Shown: positions 1 to 8,971 of the stretch, piece by piece
Layout of the letters: each line of letters begins with the position of its first letter
Numbering within the stretch: the stretch's first letter is position 1
Assembly (NCBI RefSeq): GCF_007673095.1
Contig: NZ_VDYZ01000003.1
Location: 62,001-126,000 of the forward strand
Reading direction: 5' to 3'
From: Corynebacterium glyciniphilum AJ 3170
GTDB taxonomy: Bacteria > Actinomycetota > Actinomycetes > Mycobacteriales > Mycobacteriaceae
DNA: 64,000 nucleotides
The notes under the pieces: model-generated
The model's database searches: none
The model's input: only the letters and a program-made list of their open reading frames with translations
Told to the model about the DNA's origin: nothing
Made by a program: the position numbers and the translations under genes

Positions 1-993
1 GGGCTCTCTTCGTACCGCCCGGCCGTCAGCGGCGCGGCACAGTGCAGCGAAGATCGCGCCCGAGAGGTTGTGCCACACCGAGAAGATCGCGCCTGGAAGA
101 GCAGACATGGGTTCCATGTGCTGTGCGGCGAGGCCCGCCGCCAAACCCGAGTTCTGCATCCCGACCTCGACTGCCATGGTGCGCCGCACCTGCACCGGTT
201 GGCCGGTGACGAGCCCCGCACCGTACCCCAGCGCCAGGCCGAGCGCGTTGTGGAGTACCACGGCGACGAGGACGAGCAGACCGGCTTCGAGCAGATTGTC
301 ACGGTTACCTGACACGACGATCGCCACGACGGCGGCAATCGCGAACACCGAGATCCAGGGCAGTGACGGCAGAATCCGTTCGATCACCGAGGGAAGGAAG
401 AACCGGAACACCAGTCCCGCAATGACGGGAACGAGTACGACCTGCACAATCGACAACGCCATGGAGCCCCCGTCCAGCGGCATGTACTGGCCCGCCAGCC
501 ACAGGGTGAGCAACGGGGTCAGCAGTGGTGCCAGCAACGTGGAGACAGAGGTCATCGCCACAGACAGGGCGAGGTCCCCGCGGGCAAGGTACGAGACGAC
601 ATTCGACGCCGTACCTCCCGGCGCGCATCCGACGAGGACCACTCCGGCGGCGATAGCGGAGGGCAGGCCGAGGACCCACACCACCAGCAGGGCGGCCAGT
701 GGCATGACCACGAACTGCGCCACGGCGCCGATGACCACGGGTAGCGGACGTTTGACGACCAGGACGAAATCGCGGGGCTGCAGGGTCAGCCCCATACCGA
801 ACATGATCAGGCCGAGTAGCCAGTTGGTCCAGTCGGAGGTCGCGGCGGACAGGTCATCGCCCCCGAGGAAGCCGATGACGCCACCGATGATCACCAACAG
901 TGGAAACCCGAGGGATGCGATATAGGCGCTACGGTCCTGAGAAGACCGGGCGGACTGCGTGGATGGTTCAGCGGGGGCAGACGAGGATGGCAT
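1..993 (-). CDS. Bile acid:sodium symporter (BASS) family transporter, 3' end outside window
   Basis: The frame is open from ATG at 993 to the first base of the window (331 codons, no stop), so only the last few residues can be missing; family members are about 320-340 residues. The protein is almost entirely hydrophobic segments. Family-like motifs are GMGLTLQPRDF near residue 60 and GCAPGGTASNVVSYLARGD near residue 120, the crossover-helix region that binds sodium in this fold, followed by QNSGLAA near residue 275. Expected role is secondary import of an organic anion across the cytoplasmic membrane; the substrate cannot be read from sequence. A GGAAAG Shine-Dalgarno lies 4 bases before the ATG. 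It is divergent from the ArsR gene, but shared control is only a guess. Confidence 0.85.
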   Translation of the reverse strand, partial: MPSSSAPAEPSTQSARSSQDRSAYIASLGFPLLVIIGGVIGFLGGDDLSAATSDWTNWLLGLIMFGMGLTLQPRDFVLVVKRPLPVVIGAVAQFVVMPLAALLVVWVLGLPSAIAAGVVLVGCAPGGTASNVVSYLARGDLALSVAMTSVSTLLAPLLTPLLTLWLAGQYMPLDGGSMALSIVQVVLVPVIAGLVFRFFLPSVIERILPSLPWISVFAIAAVVAIVVSGNRDNLLEAGLLVLVAVVLHNALGLALGYGAGLVTGQPVQVRRTMAVEVGMQNSGLAAGLAAQHMEPMSALPGAIFSVWHNLSGAIFAALCRAADGRAVRREP

Positions 994-1053
994 GGTGCTT
1001 TCCGGGGAGAGGCTTGGTGCTGTGATGTCAGGGCCAGGTCATGGTCTCGATGT

Positions 1054-1071
1054 TCACAGTGATCACAGTGA
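1054..1071. repeat. Tandem 9-bp direct repeat in the divergent intergenic region
   Basis: TCACAGTGA occurs twice head to tail with no spacer, between the BASS transporter (start 993) and the ArsR gene (start 1232). It lies about 60-80 bases upstream of the transporter start, where a regulator could bind. No function is assigned. Confidence 0.4.
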
Positions 1072-1171
1072 AATCCGGCGGTGAGCGACACACTACAACT
1101 CCGTCGACGGTGCGGGTTGCCTCGGGGAGGCATAAGCAGGTGATGATGCACCGTCGTGTCCACTCCACCTC

Positions 1172-1215
1172 TTGTGGTGGCACACCGGTCGCCGTATACT
1201 TAACTAGACTGTTAA
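1172..1215 (+). promoter_or_regulatory. Promoter with overlapping operator for the ArsR-SRPBCC pair
   Basis: TTGTGG (1172-1177) and TATACT (1195-1200) are 17 bases apart, a good sigma-70-like promoter. An inverted repeat TTAAC-N6-GTTAA (1200-1215) overlaps the end of the -10 box and the expected transcription start. Dyads in this position are typical of ArsR autorepression, so this is probably the operator of the downstream regulator. AAGGAG follows at 1218-1223, before the ATG at 1232. Confidence 0.6.
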
Positions 1216-1231
1216 ATAAGGAGTTGGTTAT

Positions 1232-1594
1232 ATGGTGGATCCCGAGCCCCTCAGTCTGGCCTTCTCCGCACTTGCGGACCGCACCCGCCGGAAGATCCTC
1301 GAGCGACTCGCTCACGGCCCCGCCAGTGTCGGGGACCTGGCAGCACCCTTCGAGATGAGCGCACCCGCTGTCTCACGACACCTCAAGGTTCTGGAGCGTG
1401 CCCGACTGATCAGCCGTACGGCGAACGCCCAGTGGCGGACGATCGCGTTGCGGACAGAAGCGCTCGACGAGGTCACCGAATGGATCGACGCTCAACGACG
1501 TGAATGGGACCAGCGGTTCGACGCACTGGATACCCACCTCGAGAAGATGAAGACAACTACCCGGACAACCGGAAGTCAGGAGCAGGAATCATGA
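1232..1594 (+). CDS. ArsR/SmtB-family transcriptional regulator
   Basis: 120 residues, of which about 10-75 form a winged helix-turn-helix; the recognition region reads MSAPAVSRHLKVLERARLI. No metal-binding cysteines (such as CxC) are visible, so it belongs with the metal-independent SdpR-like ArsR proteins rather than arsenic or zinc sensors. The start is set by AAGGAG 8 bases upstream. The stop overlaps the next ATG (ATGA at 1591-1594), which suggests translational coupling with the SRPBCC gene. The dyad overlapping its promoter suggests autorepression. The C-terminal about 20 residues are polar and probably disordered. Confidence 0.88.
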   Translation: MVDPEPLSLAFSALADRTRRKILERLAHGPASVGDLAAPFEMSAPAVSRHLKVLERARLISRTANAQWRTIALRTEALDEVTEWIDAQRREWDQRFDALDTHLEKMKTTTRTTGSQEQES

Positions 1595-2061
1595 ACACCC
1601 GCGACACCTCCCCCGACAAGGCACCCGAGTTCACCATCACCAGAACATTCGATGCACCGCGCGAGCTTGTGTGGCGTGCATGGACCGACCCCCATGAACT
1701 GGCCGCATGGTTCGGCCCGTTCGGAGTGACCACGGACTCTGTCACTGTCGACCTCCGCGTCGGCGGACGCTACTCGTACACCATGGTCAACGACACCACC
1801 GGCGAGGAGTACCCCACCGGAGGCGAGTACCTGCAGATCACCCCGGTCGAACGACTTGTCTTCACCTGGGGCGAGCCGGATGCGCCGGTAGACTCATCTC
1901 CGGTCGTCACGCTGACGTTCTCCGCCTCAGGGGACCGTGACCAGTACACGGAGATGGTGTTCCACCTCCGGGGAATCGGTGGCCGACCCGGCGACAACTA
2001 CGTCTACGACGGATGGGACGAAGCCCTCACCAATCTCGGAAGGCACCTCGAGTCCCGTTAG
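1591..2061 (+). CDS. SRPBCC/AHSA1-family protein (Aha1-like START fold)
   Basis: 156 residues in one START/Bet v1-like domain: FTITRTFDAPRELVWRAWTD at about 13-32, the AWFGPFG segment, GGRYSYTM and a C-terminal GWDEALTNLGRHL helix are characteristic of Activator-of-Hsp90-ATPase-1-like proteins. Such proteins bind small hydrophobic ligands, and ArsR-SRPBCC pairs are widespread in actinobacteria. The start overlaps the ArsR stop by four bases, so the two are almost certainly co-expressed. It may supply a ligand-binding or stress function linked to the regulator; no enzyme activity can be assigned. Its stop is only 2 bases from the end of the convergent pfkA gene, with no terminator between. Confidence 0.85.
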   Translation: MNTRDTSPDKAPEFTITRTFDAPRELVWRAWTDPHELAAWFGPFGVTTDSVTVDLRVGGRYSYTMVNDTTGEEYPTGGEYLQITPVERLVFTWGEPDAPVDSSPVVTLTFSASGDRDQYTEMVFHLRGIGGRPGDNYVYDGWDEALTNLGRHLESR

Positions 2062-2063
2062 TG

Positions 2064-3092
2064 TCAGCCGATCAGCGCGCCGACCGAGTCGATACGCTGC
2101 TGCGGCACGACCTTGAGGTGGCCGACGGCATCGTCGAAGGAGACCAGTTCGATGCGTTCACCGTGCAGGGCGACGACCTGACCTGTCTCCCCACGCAACG
2201 CCGCCTTGGTGGCATGGACGGCGTACCGTGTCGCCAGCACCCGGTCGAACGCTGTGGGGGTGCCGCCACGCTGAATATGCCCGAGGACTGTGGAACGGAC
2301 GTCGGTGTCGAGCCGGTTCTCGATCTCGTGCGCGATCTTCGCTCCGATATCGTCGAACTTCTGGTGGCCGAACTGGTCGATCGCCCGGTCCCCGATATCG
2401 AACGTCCCCTCTTTCGGCACCGCTCCTTCGGCGACGACGATGATGCCGTACTTCTCACCCAGTTCGAAGCGACGGGACATGCGTTTGCAGACTTCGTCGA
2501 TGTCGAACGGGACTTCCGGGATCAGGATGTCGTGCGCCCCACCCGCCATTCCCGCATGCAGTGCGATCCACCCTACGTGCCGCCCCATGACCTGCACGAT
2601 CATCACGCGGTTGTGTGATTCAGCGGTCGTGTGCAACCGGTCGATGGCGTCGGTGGCGACGGCCACGGCAGTGTCGAAACCGAAGGTGTAGTCGGTGGCA
2701 TTCACGTCGTTGTCGATGGTCTTGGGAACGCCGATGACCGGAACGCCGTTGTCATGGAGCCACTGTGCGCCCTTGAGCGTGCCCTCTCCACCGATGGCGA
2801 TGAGCACGTCGATACCCGCATCCTCCAGATTCGCCTTCACCAGGTCAATCGAATCCTTGAACGTGGCGGTCTTGAGCCGCCCGGTCCCCAGGATCGTACC
2901 TCCACGGATCAGGATCCGGTCGATGTCCTCGTCGTCGTACAACTGGACCCTACGGTCCTCCACCAGCCCCTGCCAACCGTCCTCGTACCCGACGACGGTT
3001 GCTCCTCGGCCTGCCGCTGTACGGACGACGCCCCGGATGACGGCGTTCAGTCCGGGGCAGTCCCCTCCACTGGTCAAGGTTGCGATACGCAT
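2064..3092 (-). CDS. pfkA: 6-phosphofructokinase
   Basis: 342 residues, normal for a bacterial PFK. It phosphorylates fructose 6-phosphate at C1 in glycolysis. The nucleotide loop [15 protein letters not shown] is at about 7-21, GGEGTLKGA near 102, the catalytic VPKTIDNDV near 123 and the substrate motif [13 protein letters not shown] near 168. Gly in GGEGT points to ATP as donor, whereas Lys in PKTIDND is the residue usual in PPi-dependent enzymes; the same mix is known from other actinobacterial PFKs that use ATP. It lies 18 bases downstream of the exporter gene on the same strand. In mycobacteria pfkA neighbours gatA and gatB; here a transporter block separates it from gatA and no gatB is present. 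Confidence 0.95.
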   Translation of the reverse strand: MRIATLTSGGDCPGLNAVIRGVVRTAAGRGATVVGYEDGWQGLVEDRRVQLYDDEDIDRILIRGGTILGTGRLKTATFKDSIDLVKANLEDAGIDVLIAIGGEGTLKGAQWLHDNGVPVIGVPKTIDNDVNATDYTFGFDTAVAVATDAIDRLHTTAESHNRVMIVQVMGRHVGWIALHAGMAGGAHDILIPEVPFDIDEVCKRMSRRFELGEKYGIIVVAEGAVPKEGTFDIGDRAIDQFGHQKFDDIGAKIAHEIENRLDTDVRSTVLGHIQRGGTPTAFDRVLATRYAVHATKAALRGETGQVVALHGERIELVSFDDAVGHLKVVPQQRIDSVGALIG

Positions 3093-3110
3093 GATGACGA
3101 TCCTAGTCAG

Positions 3111-4547
3111 CTACTTCCCCGCCTGCGACTGGTGCAGGTTGTTGGTCGACAACAGGGACGAGGTCACCCCCACGATCATCATGGCGGCGGGGATGAGCAC
3201 GGAGAGACCGAACGCGGTGCCCGGGTCGTCGACGATCAGGCGCCACTGCATCATCGCACCAACCGCCGCCACACCGATGACCGAACCCAGTTGCCGTGTC
3301 TGGTTGTAGACACCGGACCCCGCCCCCATCTGGTTCATTTCGAGATCGCGCATGGTGGACGCTGAGTTCGGGGCCCACACCAGCGAGTTCCCGATTCCCA
3401 GGCCGATCAGCGGAATGATCGTCCAGTAGTGGGGCGCACCGGAGGCCATCACCGCGGTCATTCCGACGATGGAGAGGGCCATCACCGTGAAACCCGACGC
3501 GCCCAGTCCGCGTGAACTGTACCTGTCGGTCAGGCGTCCCACGATCGGTGACAGAACCAGCGACGTGGCCGCCTGGGGCACCAGCATTATTCCGGCCTGC
3601 AACGGGCTCAGCCCGTGGACCTGCTGGTAGTACAGCGTGAATGGCAGAGGCACGCTCGCGACGGTGAACCCCATGCTCACGATGCCGATATTGCCCAGCG
3701 AGAAGTTGCGGACGCGGAACAGACTCAACGGCATCAACGGGTCACGCCCGCGGTGTTCGGCGACGACCTGCTGACGGACGAACAAGGCGAACAACACGAA
3801 GGACACGCCGATCATCACCCAGATCCACCATGCCCAGTCCATGCTCTCGCCCTCCTGCAGTCCGAAGACGAGAAGGAACACCGCCACGACGGACAACACG
3901 ATGGACAGCGGGTCTATACGCCGAGCGGCCGGTGGGAAACGTGGTACCCACACCATGACCGCGATGATCGACAGCACCCCGATCGGCACGTTGATGAAGA
4001 AGACCCATTCCCACCCGACGGTGCCGGTGATCAGGCCACCGAGCAGTGGCCCGCACAGCGTGGACAGGCCGGCCGTGGCGCCCCATACGCCGAGAGCCGA
4101 GCCACGCCTGTCGCGCGGGAAGATCCGGTTGATCACCGCCATGGTCTGAGGAGTCAACAACGCCGCACCCAGCCCCTGTACCGCGCGGGCGGCGATCAGT
4201 TCCTCGACGCTGCCGGCCAGGCCGCACCACAGCGACGAGCAGGTGAAAACCGCCATGCCGACGACATAGACATTCCGGGGGCCGAACCTGTCCCCGAGCC
4301 GCCCCGTCACCAGCAGCGGCACCGCGAACGTGAGGAGATATGCGGACGTGACCCAGATGACCTGGTTGTAGTCCGCGTGGAGCTGGCGTTGAAACTCGGG
4401 CGTCGCCACGGCCACAATGGTCTGATCCAGCAGGATCATGAAGAAGCCCGTGCAGAGGGCGAACAGCGCAGGCCACGCGTCTTTTGCCGGTAACGGCATC
4501 GTGGGATAGTGAGGCCCCGGTGTCGCCGGAGCGTTCGTTTCGGTCAC
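3111..4547 (-). CDS. MFS drug exporter, DHA2 (14-TM, EmrB/QacA) family
   Basis: 478 residues from GTG at 4547. About 14 hydrophobic segments are visible. Motif A reads GRLGDRFGPRNVYVVG, preceded by LDQTIVAVATPEFQRQL typical of EmrB/QacA first helices, and VFFINVPIGVL is a DHA2 hallmark. Expected role is proton-coupled efflux of amphipathic drugs or dyes. The frame stays open upstream to 4697, but that part would overlap the NUDIX gene and reads as arginine/serine-rich noise. ATG at 4499 is an alternative start; neither candidate has a strong Shine-Dalgarno. It lies 34 bases after the NUDIX stop and 18 before pfkA, so the three may share a transcript. Confidence 0.88.
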   Translation of the reverse strand: MTETNAPATPGPHYPTMPLPAKDAWPALFALCTGFFMILLDQTIVAVATPEFQRQLHADYNQVIWVTSAYLLTFAVPLLVTGRLGDRFGPRNVYVVGMAVFTCSSLWCGLAGSVEELIAARAVQGLGAALLTPQTMAVINRIFPRDRRGSALGVWGATAGLSTLCGPLLGGLITGTVGWEWVFFINVPIGVLSIIAVMVWVPRFPPAARRIDPLSIVLSVVAVFLLVFGLQEGESMDWAWWIWVMIGVSFVLFALFVRQQVVAEHRGRDPLMPLSLFRVRNFSLGNIGIVSMGFTVASVPLPFTLYYQQVHGLSPLQAGIMLVPQAATSLVLSPIVGRLTDRYSSRGLGASGFTVMALSIVGMTAVMASGAPHYWTIIPLIGLGIGNSLVWAPNSASTMRDLEMNQMGAGSGVYNQTRQLGSVIGVAAVGAMMQWRLIVDDPGTAFGLSVLIPAAMMIVGVTSSLLSTNNLHQSQAGK

Positions 4548-4581
4548 GTCGGACCAGTCTGCCACGAAGCCGACAGGAATG

Positions 4582-5265
4582 TCAGTCCTGTTCCGGCCCC
4601 TTGATCCGTTCACGCAGTCCTGGCAGCGCGTCTCGGAACGGCGGGATGAGCGGCAACTCCGCGACCTCGTCCAGGGGACACCACGCCAGGTCCGCACTCT
4701 CCGCCGAGGGGAACAACTCCAACGGGGAGTCGCACGCCCCCAGTACGGTCGTGTAGGTCCATTCCCCGACGCTGTCGTCAGGGGTCTCCCAGCACAGCTG
4801 CCCGCTCATCGTGATTGTCAGAGGATATCCGGTCTCCGGGTGGGTGATCCTGTGCGAGCGCACAGCATCCAGAAGCGAAGCGCCCCGTTCAGCCGCCGCC
4901 GTCACCGGGGCCGCCAACACCATGTCTTCCGGGGCCAACGGAACCCTGACCAGCACATGGGAAAGTTCGGCGCGGGCGGTGACGAGGTGGTCGGAGACCT
5001 GCACGTCGGCAGGATCCACCCCGGTCTCCTCCTGCGTCTCCCGCAGGGCGGCGTCAACCGCCGACTCCCCCGGCTCCACCGCTCCCCCGGGAATGCCCCA
5101 GGTGCCTCCGAAATTCGTCCAGTTTGCCCGGTGCTGGACCAGCAGGAGCGTCGTGTCATTTTCCCGTGTGGTGAGGAAGAGGCCCGCCGCGCCGAGCGTG
5201 CCCCACCGTCGGGTGCCGTCGACGCCGACCGCCCACCCGTCACCGTGCAGTGCCTGTTGGGTCAT
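4582..5265 (-). CDS. NUDIX hydrolase
   Basis: 227 residues. The Nudix box is GGAVEPGESAVDAAL followed by RETQEETGVD, a complete match to GX5EX7REUXEEXGU, so Mg2+-dependent cleavage of a nucleoside diphosphate linked to X is expected. The substrate is unknown. The N-terminal part (GTLGAAGLFLTTRENDTTLLL) is the usual first strands of the fold; a C-terminal extension from about residue 130 carries HRITHPETGYPLTITMSGQL and WCPLDEVAELPLIPPF. ATG at 5265 is preferred because the upstream frame extension to 5328 is basic and unlike a protein start. It is divergent from the ABC transporter genes. Confidence 0.87.
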   Translation of the reverse strand: MTQQALHGDGWAVGVDGTRRWGTLGAAGLFLTTRENDTTLLLVQHRANWTNFGGTWGIPGGAVEPGESAVDAALRETQEETGVDPADVQVSDHLVTARAELSHVLVRVPLAPEDMVLAAPVTAAAERGASLLDAVRSHRITHPETGYPLTITMSGQLCWETPDDSVGEWTYTTVLGACDSPLELFPSAESADLAWCPLDEVAELPLIPPFRDALPGLRERIKGPEQD

Positions 5266-5299
5266 GAGGACAAGGGTACGCCTTTTCGCGTTCCGGCCC

Positions 5300-5328
5300 T
5301 TGTGGGACGACCTCTCGCCACATACCAT
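5300..5328 (+). promoter_or_regulatory. Candidate promoter of the ABC transporter-TetR operon
   Basis: TTGTGG (5300-5305) and TACCAT (5323-5328) are 17 bases apart, with a predicted start near 5335 and about 35 bases of leader before ATG 5371. A short dyad ATGAA-N5-TTCAT (5327-5341) straddles the predicted start and could be an operator, for example of the TetR protein encoded downstream. Confidence 0.45.
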
Positions 5329-5343
5329 GAAATGCGTTCATTG

Positions 5344-5362
5344 TTACTTATGGCATACCTAT
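5344..5362. promoter_or_regulatory. Possible DtxR iron box upstream of the siderophore-type ABC pair
   Basis: TTACTTATGGCATACCTAT matches 12 of 19 positions of the DtxR/IdeR consensus TWAGGTTAGSCTAACCTWA, including the conserved right half ACCT. It lies between the predicted transcription start and the Shine-Dalgarno GGAGG (5363-5367), where bound repressor would block transcription. The match is imperfect and could be chance. Confidence 0.3.
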
Positions 5363-5370
5363 GGAGGACC

Positions 5371-7191
5371 ATGTCACCCGCAGACCCGGCATCCGGTACG
5401 TCCCCGGAGAAAGAGGCGCAGAACGCCGGCACAGCGGCCCTGAAAGGCCTGTTGGCCCCGGTGTCCGGTGCCTTGACCATCGGCCGCATTCTCGCCGCGC
5501 TCTCCGCGGTCCTGTCCGTCATCCCCTATGTGGCACTGGTGAGGATCGGTGAGATCCTCCTCCGGGCCTCGGCGACCGGCAGCGGGGTCGACGGCCTCGC
5601 CGTCAGACACTGGCTCTTCATCCTCGTCGGTACATTCAGTGCACGCCTGCTCATCTACTTCGCCGCTCTCACCGTGACTCACGTCGCCGATGTCCGCCTC
5701 GGCCACATCATCCGTGGCGATCTGGTGGCTCGCCTGGCGAAGGTCCCGCTGTCCTGGTTCACCGCAACGAACTCCGGTCGGGTCCGCAAAGCACTGCAGG
5801 ACGACATCACCACCGTTCACCAGCTCATCGCCCATCAGCCGGTCGAAGGAACGAATGCGGTCGTCATGCCACTGGCGCTGATGGTCTACGCCTTTGTCAT
5901 CGACTGGCGCCTCGGACTTCTGTCGATCGCGACCGTCCCGCTGTACCTCGTCTCGAACCTGGTGATGTTGCGTGGCATGGGCGAAAAGACAGTGGAAATG
6001 GACAGGAGGCTCGGCGACGTGTCCGCACGGATGGTGGAGTTCGTCACGGGCATCACCGTCGTCAAGGCTTTCGGACAGGTGGGGCGAGCTCACAGCCGCT
6101 ATCAGAGAGCTGCCGACGCTTTCTACACGTTCTATTTCGAGTGGTGCCGACCGATGATCCGCATGGCTGCGCTGGGGCAGTCGACGCTCGCCGTACCGCT
6201 AATCCTCCTGGTCAACCTCGGTGGTGGCGCATGGCTGGTCCGTCACGGCCATGTGTCCGTCGCGGATGTGACGGCTACGTCGCTCATCGCTCTACTGGTC
6301 CCGTTCGCCATCGAAGTGGGGATGAACTCGCTGTGGTCACGTCAACTCGCCGGTCAGGCGGCGCTCCGGCTGTCGACCCTCCTGGGCACCCCGGCGCTCC
6401 GGGACGCCAGGGAAGAGCATGAGACGCACGGCAACACCCCTATCCCTGGAAACCACAACGTCGTCTTCGACCACGTGACGTTCGCCTACGACGGATCCGA
6501 CACCCCGGCAGTCGACGACGTCACGTTCAATCTGTCTGAAGATACCGTGACCGCACTGGTAGGACCATCCGGTTCAGGGAAGTCCACCATCGCCACCCTA
6601 CTGGCGCGTTTCGCTGACGCAGACTCCGGTTCCGTGACCATCGGCGGTGTCCCGGTCTCCGACATACCCGAGCTGTATTCACATGTCGGGTTCGTCCTAC
6701 AGGACCCGCAGCTGCTCGGAATCAGCATCCGGGACAACATTGCGCTGGGCCGACCCGGTGCCACCGACACGCAGATCCGTGACGCGGCCCGGGCCGCCCA
6801 CATCCTCACGGAGATCGAGGCACTCCCCCATGGTCTTGAGACCATCCTCGGCACAGGCTCAGGTTTGTCCGGTGGTCAGGCCCAGCGCATCGCCATCGCC
6901 CGTGCACTACTTGTCGACGCCCCTGTGCTGGTCCTCGATGAAGCCACGGCCCTGACCGACCCGGAGTCGCAGCACGAGATCCAACAGGCACTGTCGACCC
7001 TCGTCCAAGGGCGAACCGTCCTGTTGATCGCGCATCGCCCCGAGGTGATCGCCGGAGTCGACCAGGTCGTCCTCATCGACGACGGTCGTGTCATAGCGAC
7101 GGGGGACCACGACAGCATGCTGTCCCACCCTGGCTACGCCCGCCTGTGGAATGCCGCCCAGACCGACCACCCCGAAGGACCCCAGCAATGA
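5371..7191 (+). CDS. ABC transporter, fused permease-ATPase, first half of a heterodimer (siderophore type)
   Basis: 606 residues. The N-terminal about 330 residues contain six membrane segments of the ABC exporter fold; the ATPase follows with Walker A GPSGSGKSTIA near residue 400, signature LSGGQAQR, Walker B VLVLDEATALTDPES and the H-loop LIAHRPEV. In a consensus site ALTDPES would be SALDxEN/PES; Thr-Asp keeps the D-loop but is slightly divergent. Paired half-transporters of this kind with a TetR gene resemble IrtAB/YbtPQ, which have an exporter fold but import iron-siderophores; that assignment is inference. The start is the ATG 3 bases after GGAGGACC; an in-frame ATG at 5350 is possible. 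Its stop overlaps the next start (ATGA). Confidence 0.87.
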   Translation: MSPADPASGTSPEKEAQNAGTAALKGLLAPVSGALTIGRILAALSAVLSVIPYVALVRIGEILLRASATGSGVDGLAVRHWLFILVGTFSARLLIYFAALTVTHVADVRLGHIIRGDLVARLAKVPLSWFTATNSGRVRKALQDDITTVHQLIAHQPVEGTNAVVMPLALMVYAFVIDWRLGLLSIATVPLYLVSNLVMLRGMGEKTVEMDRRLGDVSARMVEFVTGITVVKAFGQVGRAHSRYQRAADAFYTFYFEWCRPMIRMAALGQSTLAVPLILLVNLGGGAWLVRHGHVSVADVTATSLIALLVPFAIEVGMNSLWSRQLAGQAALRLSTLLGTPALRDAREEHETHGNTPIPGNHNVVFDHVTFAYDGSDTPAVDDVTFNLSEDTVTALVGPSGSGKSTIATLLARFADADSGSVTIGGVPVSDIPELYSHVGFVLQDPQLLGISIRDNIALGRPGATDTQIRDAARAAHILTEIEALPHGLETILGTGSGLSGGQAQRIAIARALLVDAPVLVLDEATALTDPESQHEIQQALSTLVQGRTVLLIAHRPEVIAGVDQVVLIDDGRVIATGDHDSMLSHPGYARLWNAAQTDHPEGPQQ

Positions 7192-8942
7192 ACCTCCCGT
7201 TGACGGACATCATCCCCCGCTGCCGGAGGATGCTCGCACATCCCGAGGCTATGCGCTCCGTGATCATCATCGCCGTCATCGCCGGCCTCCTCGAAGGTGC
7301 CGCCCTCGGCGCGCTCCTTCCCACGGTGACTGCTTTAGCCACCGGCGGGACGGTATGGGGCCTGGGGTTCCCGGGCTGGCTGTGGGTCCTCGGTGGGCTC
7401 ACCCTGACCACCTTCGCCGCCAACTACCTCTCCAACCGGTGGGGCTATTCCGTCGCCCTGGACTTCCTGAAGAACATCCACCGCCTGGTCGGTGACCGCG
7501 TGAGCCGGCAACCCCTGGGTTGGTTCGCCGGGTCCCGGGCTGGCAGACTCTCCCGCATCGTCTCCACGGAGCTGATGACCACGGGTGAAATCCTCGCTCA
7601 CATGATCGTTCCCCTGATCAGCAGGACCGCGGCCGCCGGCGTGATCATCGTGGTCTCATGGTGCTGGGATCCGTTGCTGGGACTGGTACTGACCGTCGCC
7701 GTCCCCGTTTTCATGCTGTTGACCATGGCGTCGACGACCCTCATGCGCCGGGCGACCCGCCGTACGGCACCGGCGCAGGAGGAACTCGCGGACCGCATCG
7801 TGGAGTTCGCCCAGTGCCAGGGTGCGCTACGATCCTGTGGCCGCAGCGAAGACTTCACACCCCTGCGACGCGCAATGGAGGAGGCTCGATCGACGAAATT
7901 GAGGGCCCTGGGCACCGAGACAGCCGGGCTCCTGCTCAGCGGTGCCGCCACACAGGGTGTGATCGTGATGCTGATCACCGTGACCGGCTCCCTCGCCGTG
8001 TCCGGACTACTGGACCCGGTCCCGGCACTGGCTTTCATCGGGTTGGCGATGCGTTTCACCAGTACGTTGTCCGCGATCACCGAAAGCGCGATGGGCATAG
8101 AGGGACGACGTGCGGTCCTCGACGGACTGGACGAGGTGCTCACCGCAGAACCGTTGACCGAGCCGTCCACCCCCGCAGAACTGACCGCCCCAGGATCAGT
8201 GACATTGGACCACGTCACGTTCGGTTATTCGGAGAATACCCCTGTACTCCGCGACGTCACCCTCGACATACCTTCGGGGACGATGGTCGCCCTGGTGGGG
8301 CCGTCCGGATCCGGCAAGACGACGATAGCCCGGTTGATCAGCAGGTTCTACGACACGGACACCGGAACAGTGCGCGTCGGCGGTGTTCCGGTGACCTCCC
8401 AGACGACAGAACAGTTGATGGCGCAGTTGTCGATGGTCTTCCAGGACGTCTACCTCTTCGACGACACCCTGCTGGAGAACATCCGTGTGGGTCGTGAGGA
8501 TGCCACTGACAAGGAAGTCCTCGAGGCTGCGACCCTGGCCGGCGCCCACCACATTGCCGCGCGTCTGGCGGACGGGTGGAACAGCCGCGTCGGTGAAGGT
8601 GGCCGGGCCCTGTCGGGAGGTGAACGCCAGCGGGTCTCGATTGCCCGGGCAGTGCTGAAGAAGGCGCCGATCGTCCTCCTGGACGAGGCGACCAGTGCGC
8701 TGGACGTCGAAAACGAGACCAACATCGTCACCGCTGTGGATACGCTGCGCACTCAGGCAACGGTGATCACGATCGCGCACCGCCTGGACACCATCGCGCG
8801 GGCTGATGTCATCGTGCAGTTGGATGGCGAAGGGCGCGTCGAGGCACAGGGTACCCACGAGGAGTTGATGCAGCTGGACGGCACCTACGCCCGGTACTGG
8901 GGACACCTACACGATGCCCAGGGATGGCGACTGGTGGAGTAG
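7188..8942 (+). CDS. ABC transporter, fused permease-ATPase, second half of the heterodimer
   Basis: 584 residues: six hydrophobic segments over about 1-310, then an ATPase domain with Walker A GPSGSGKTTIARLI, signature LSGGERQRVSIARAV, Walker B IVLLDEATSALDVEN and H-loop TIAHRLDTI, all canonical. The partner encoded upstream has a less regular D-loop, so this subunit may carry the more conserved composite site. ATG at 7188 overlaps the preceding stop by four bases, implying coupled translation and a 1:1 heterodimer in the membrane. Siderophore uptake or export is the favoured role from family resemblance to YbtQ/IrtB; drug efflux remains possible. Confidence 0.87.
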   Translation: MNLPLTDIIPRCRRMLAHPEAMRSVIIIAVIAGLLEGAALGALLPTVTALATGGTVWGLGFPGWLWVLGGLTLTTFAANYLSNRWGYSVALDFLKNIHRLVGDRVSRQPLGWFAGSRAGRLSRIVSTELMTTGEILAHMIVPLISRTAAAGVIIVVSWCWDPLLGLVLTVAVPVFMLLTMASTTLMRRATRRTAPAQEELADRIVEFAQCQGALRSCGRSEDFTPLRRAMEEARSTKLRALGTETAGLLLSGAATQGVIVMLITVTGSLAVSGLLDPVPALAFIGLAMRFTSTLSAITESAMGIEGRRAVLDGLDEVLTAEPLTEPSTPAELTAPGSVTLDHVTFGYSENTPVLRDVTLDIPSGTMVALVGPSGSGKTTIARLISRFYDTDTGTVRVGGVPVTSQTTEQLMAQLSMVFQDVYLFDDTLLENIRVGREDATDKEVLEAATLAGAHHIAARLADGWNSRVGEGGRALSGGERQRVSIARAVLKKAPIVLLDEATSALDVENETNIVTAVDTLRTQATVITIAHRLDTIARADVIVQLDGEGRVEAQGTHEELMQLDGTYARYWGHLHDAQGWRLVE

Positions 8943-8971
8943 ACAGGAGGCGGCCCACTACGCTGGGAGAC

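Noticed and set aside
68..925. 285-codon plus-strand frame at the left edge
   Set aside because: Antisense to the BASS transporter, whose membrane helices and family motifs are clear on the minus strand.
4548..4697. Upstream extension of the MFS exporter
   Set aside because: It overlaps the end of the NUDIX gene and is Arg/Ser-rich without hydrophobic character.
4579..5370. Upstream extension of the first ABC gene
   Set aside because: It would cover the NUDIX gene on the other strand and contains the promoter and Shine-Dalgarno for the ATG at 5371.
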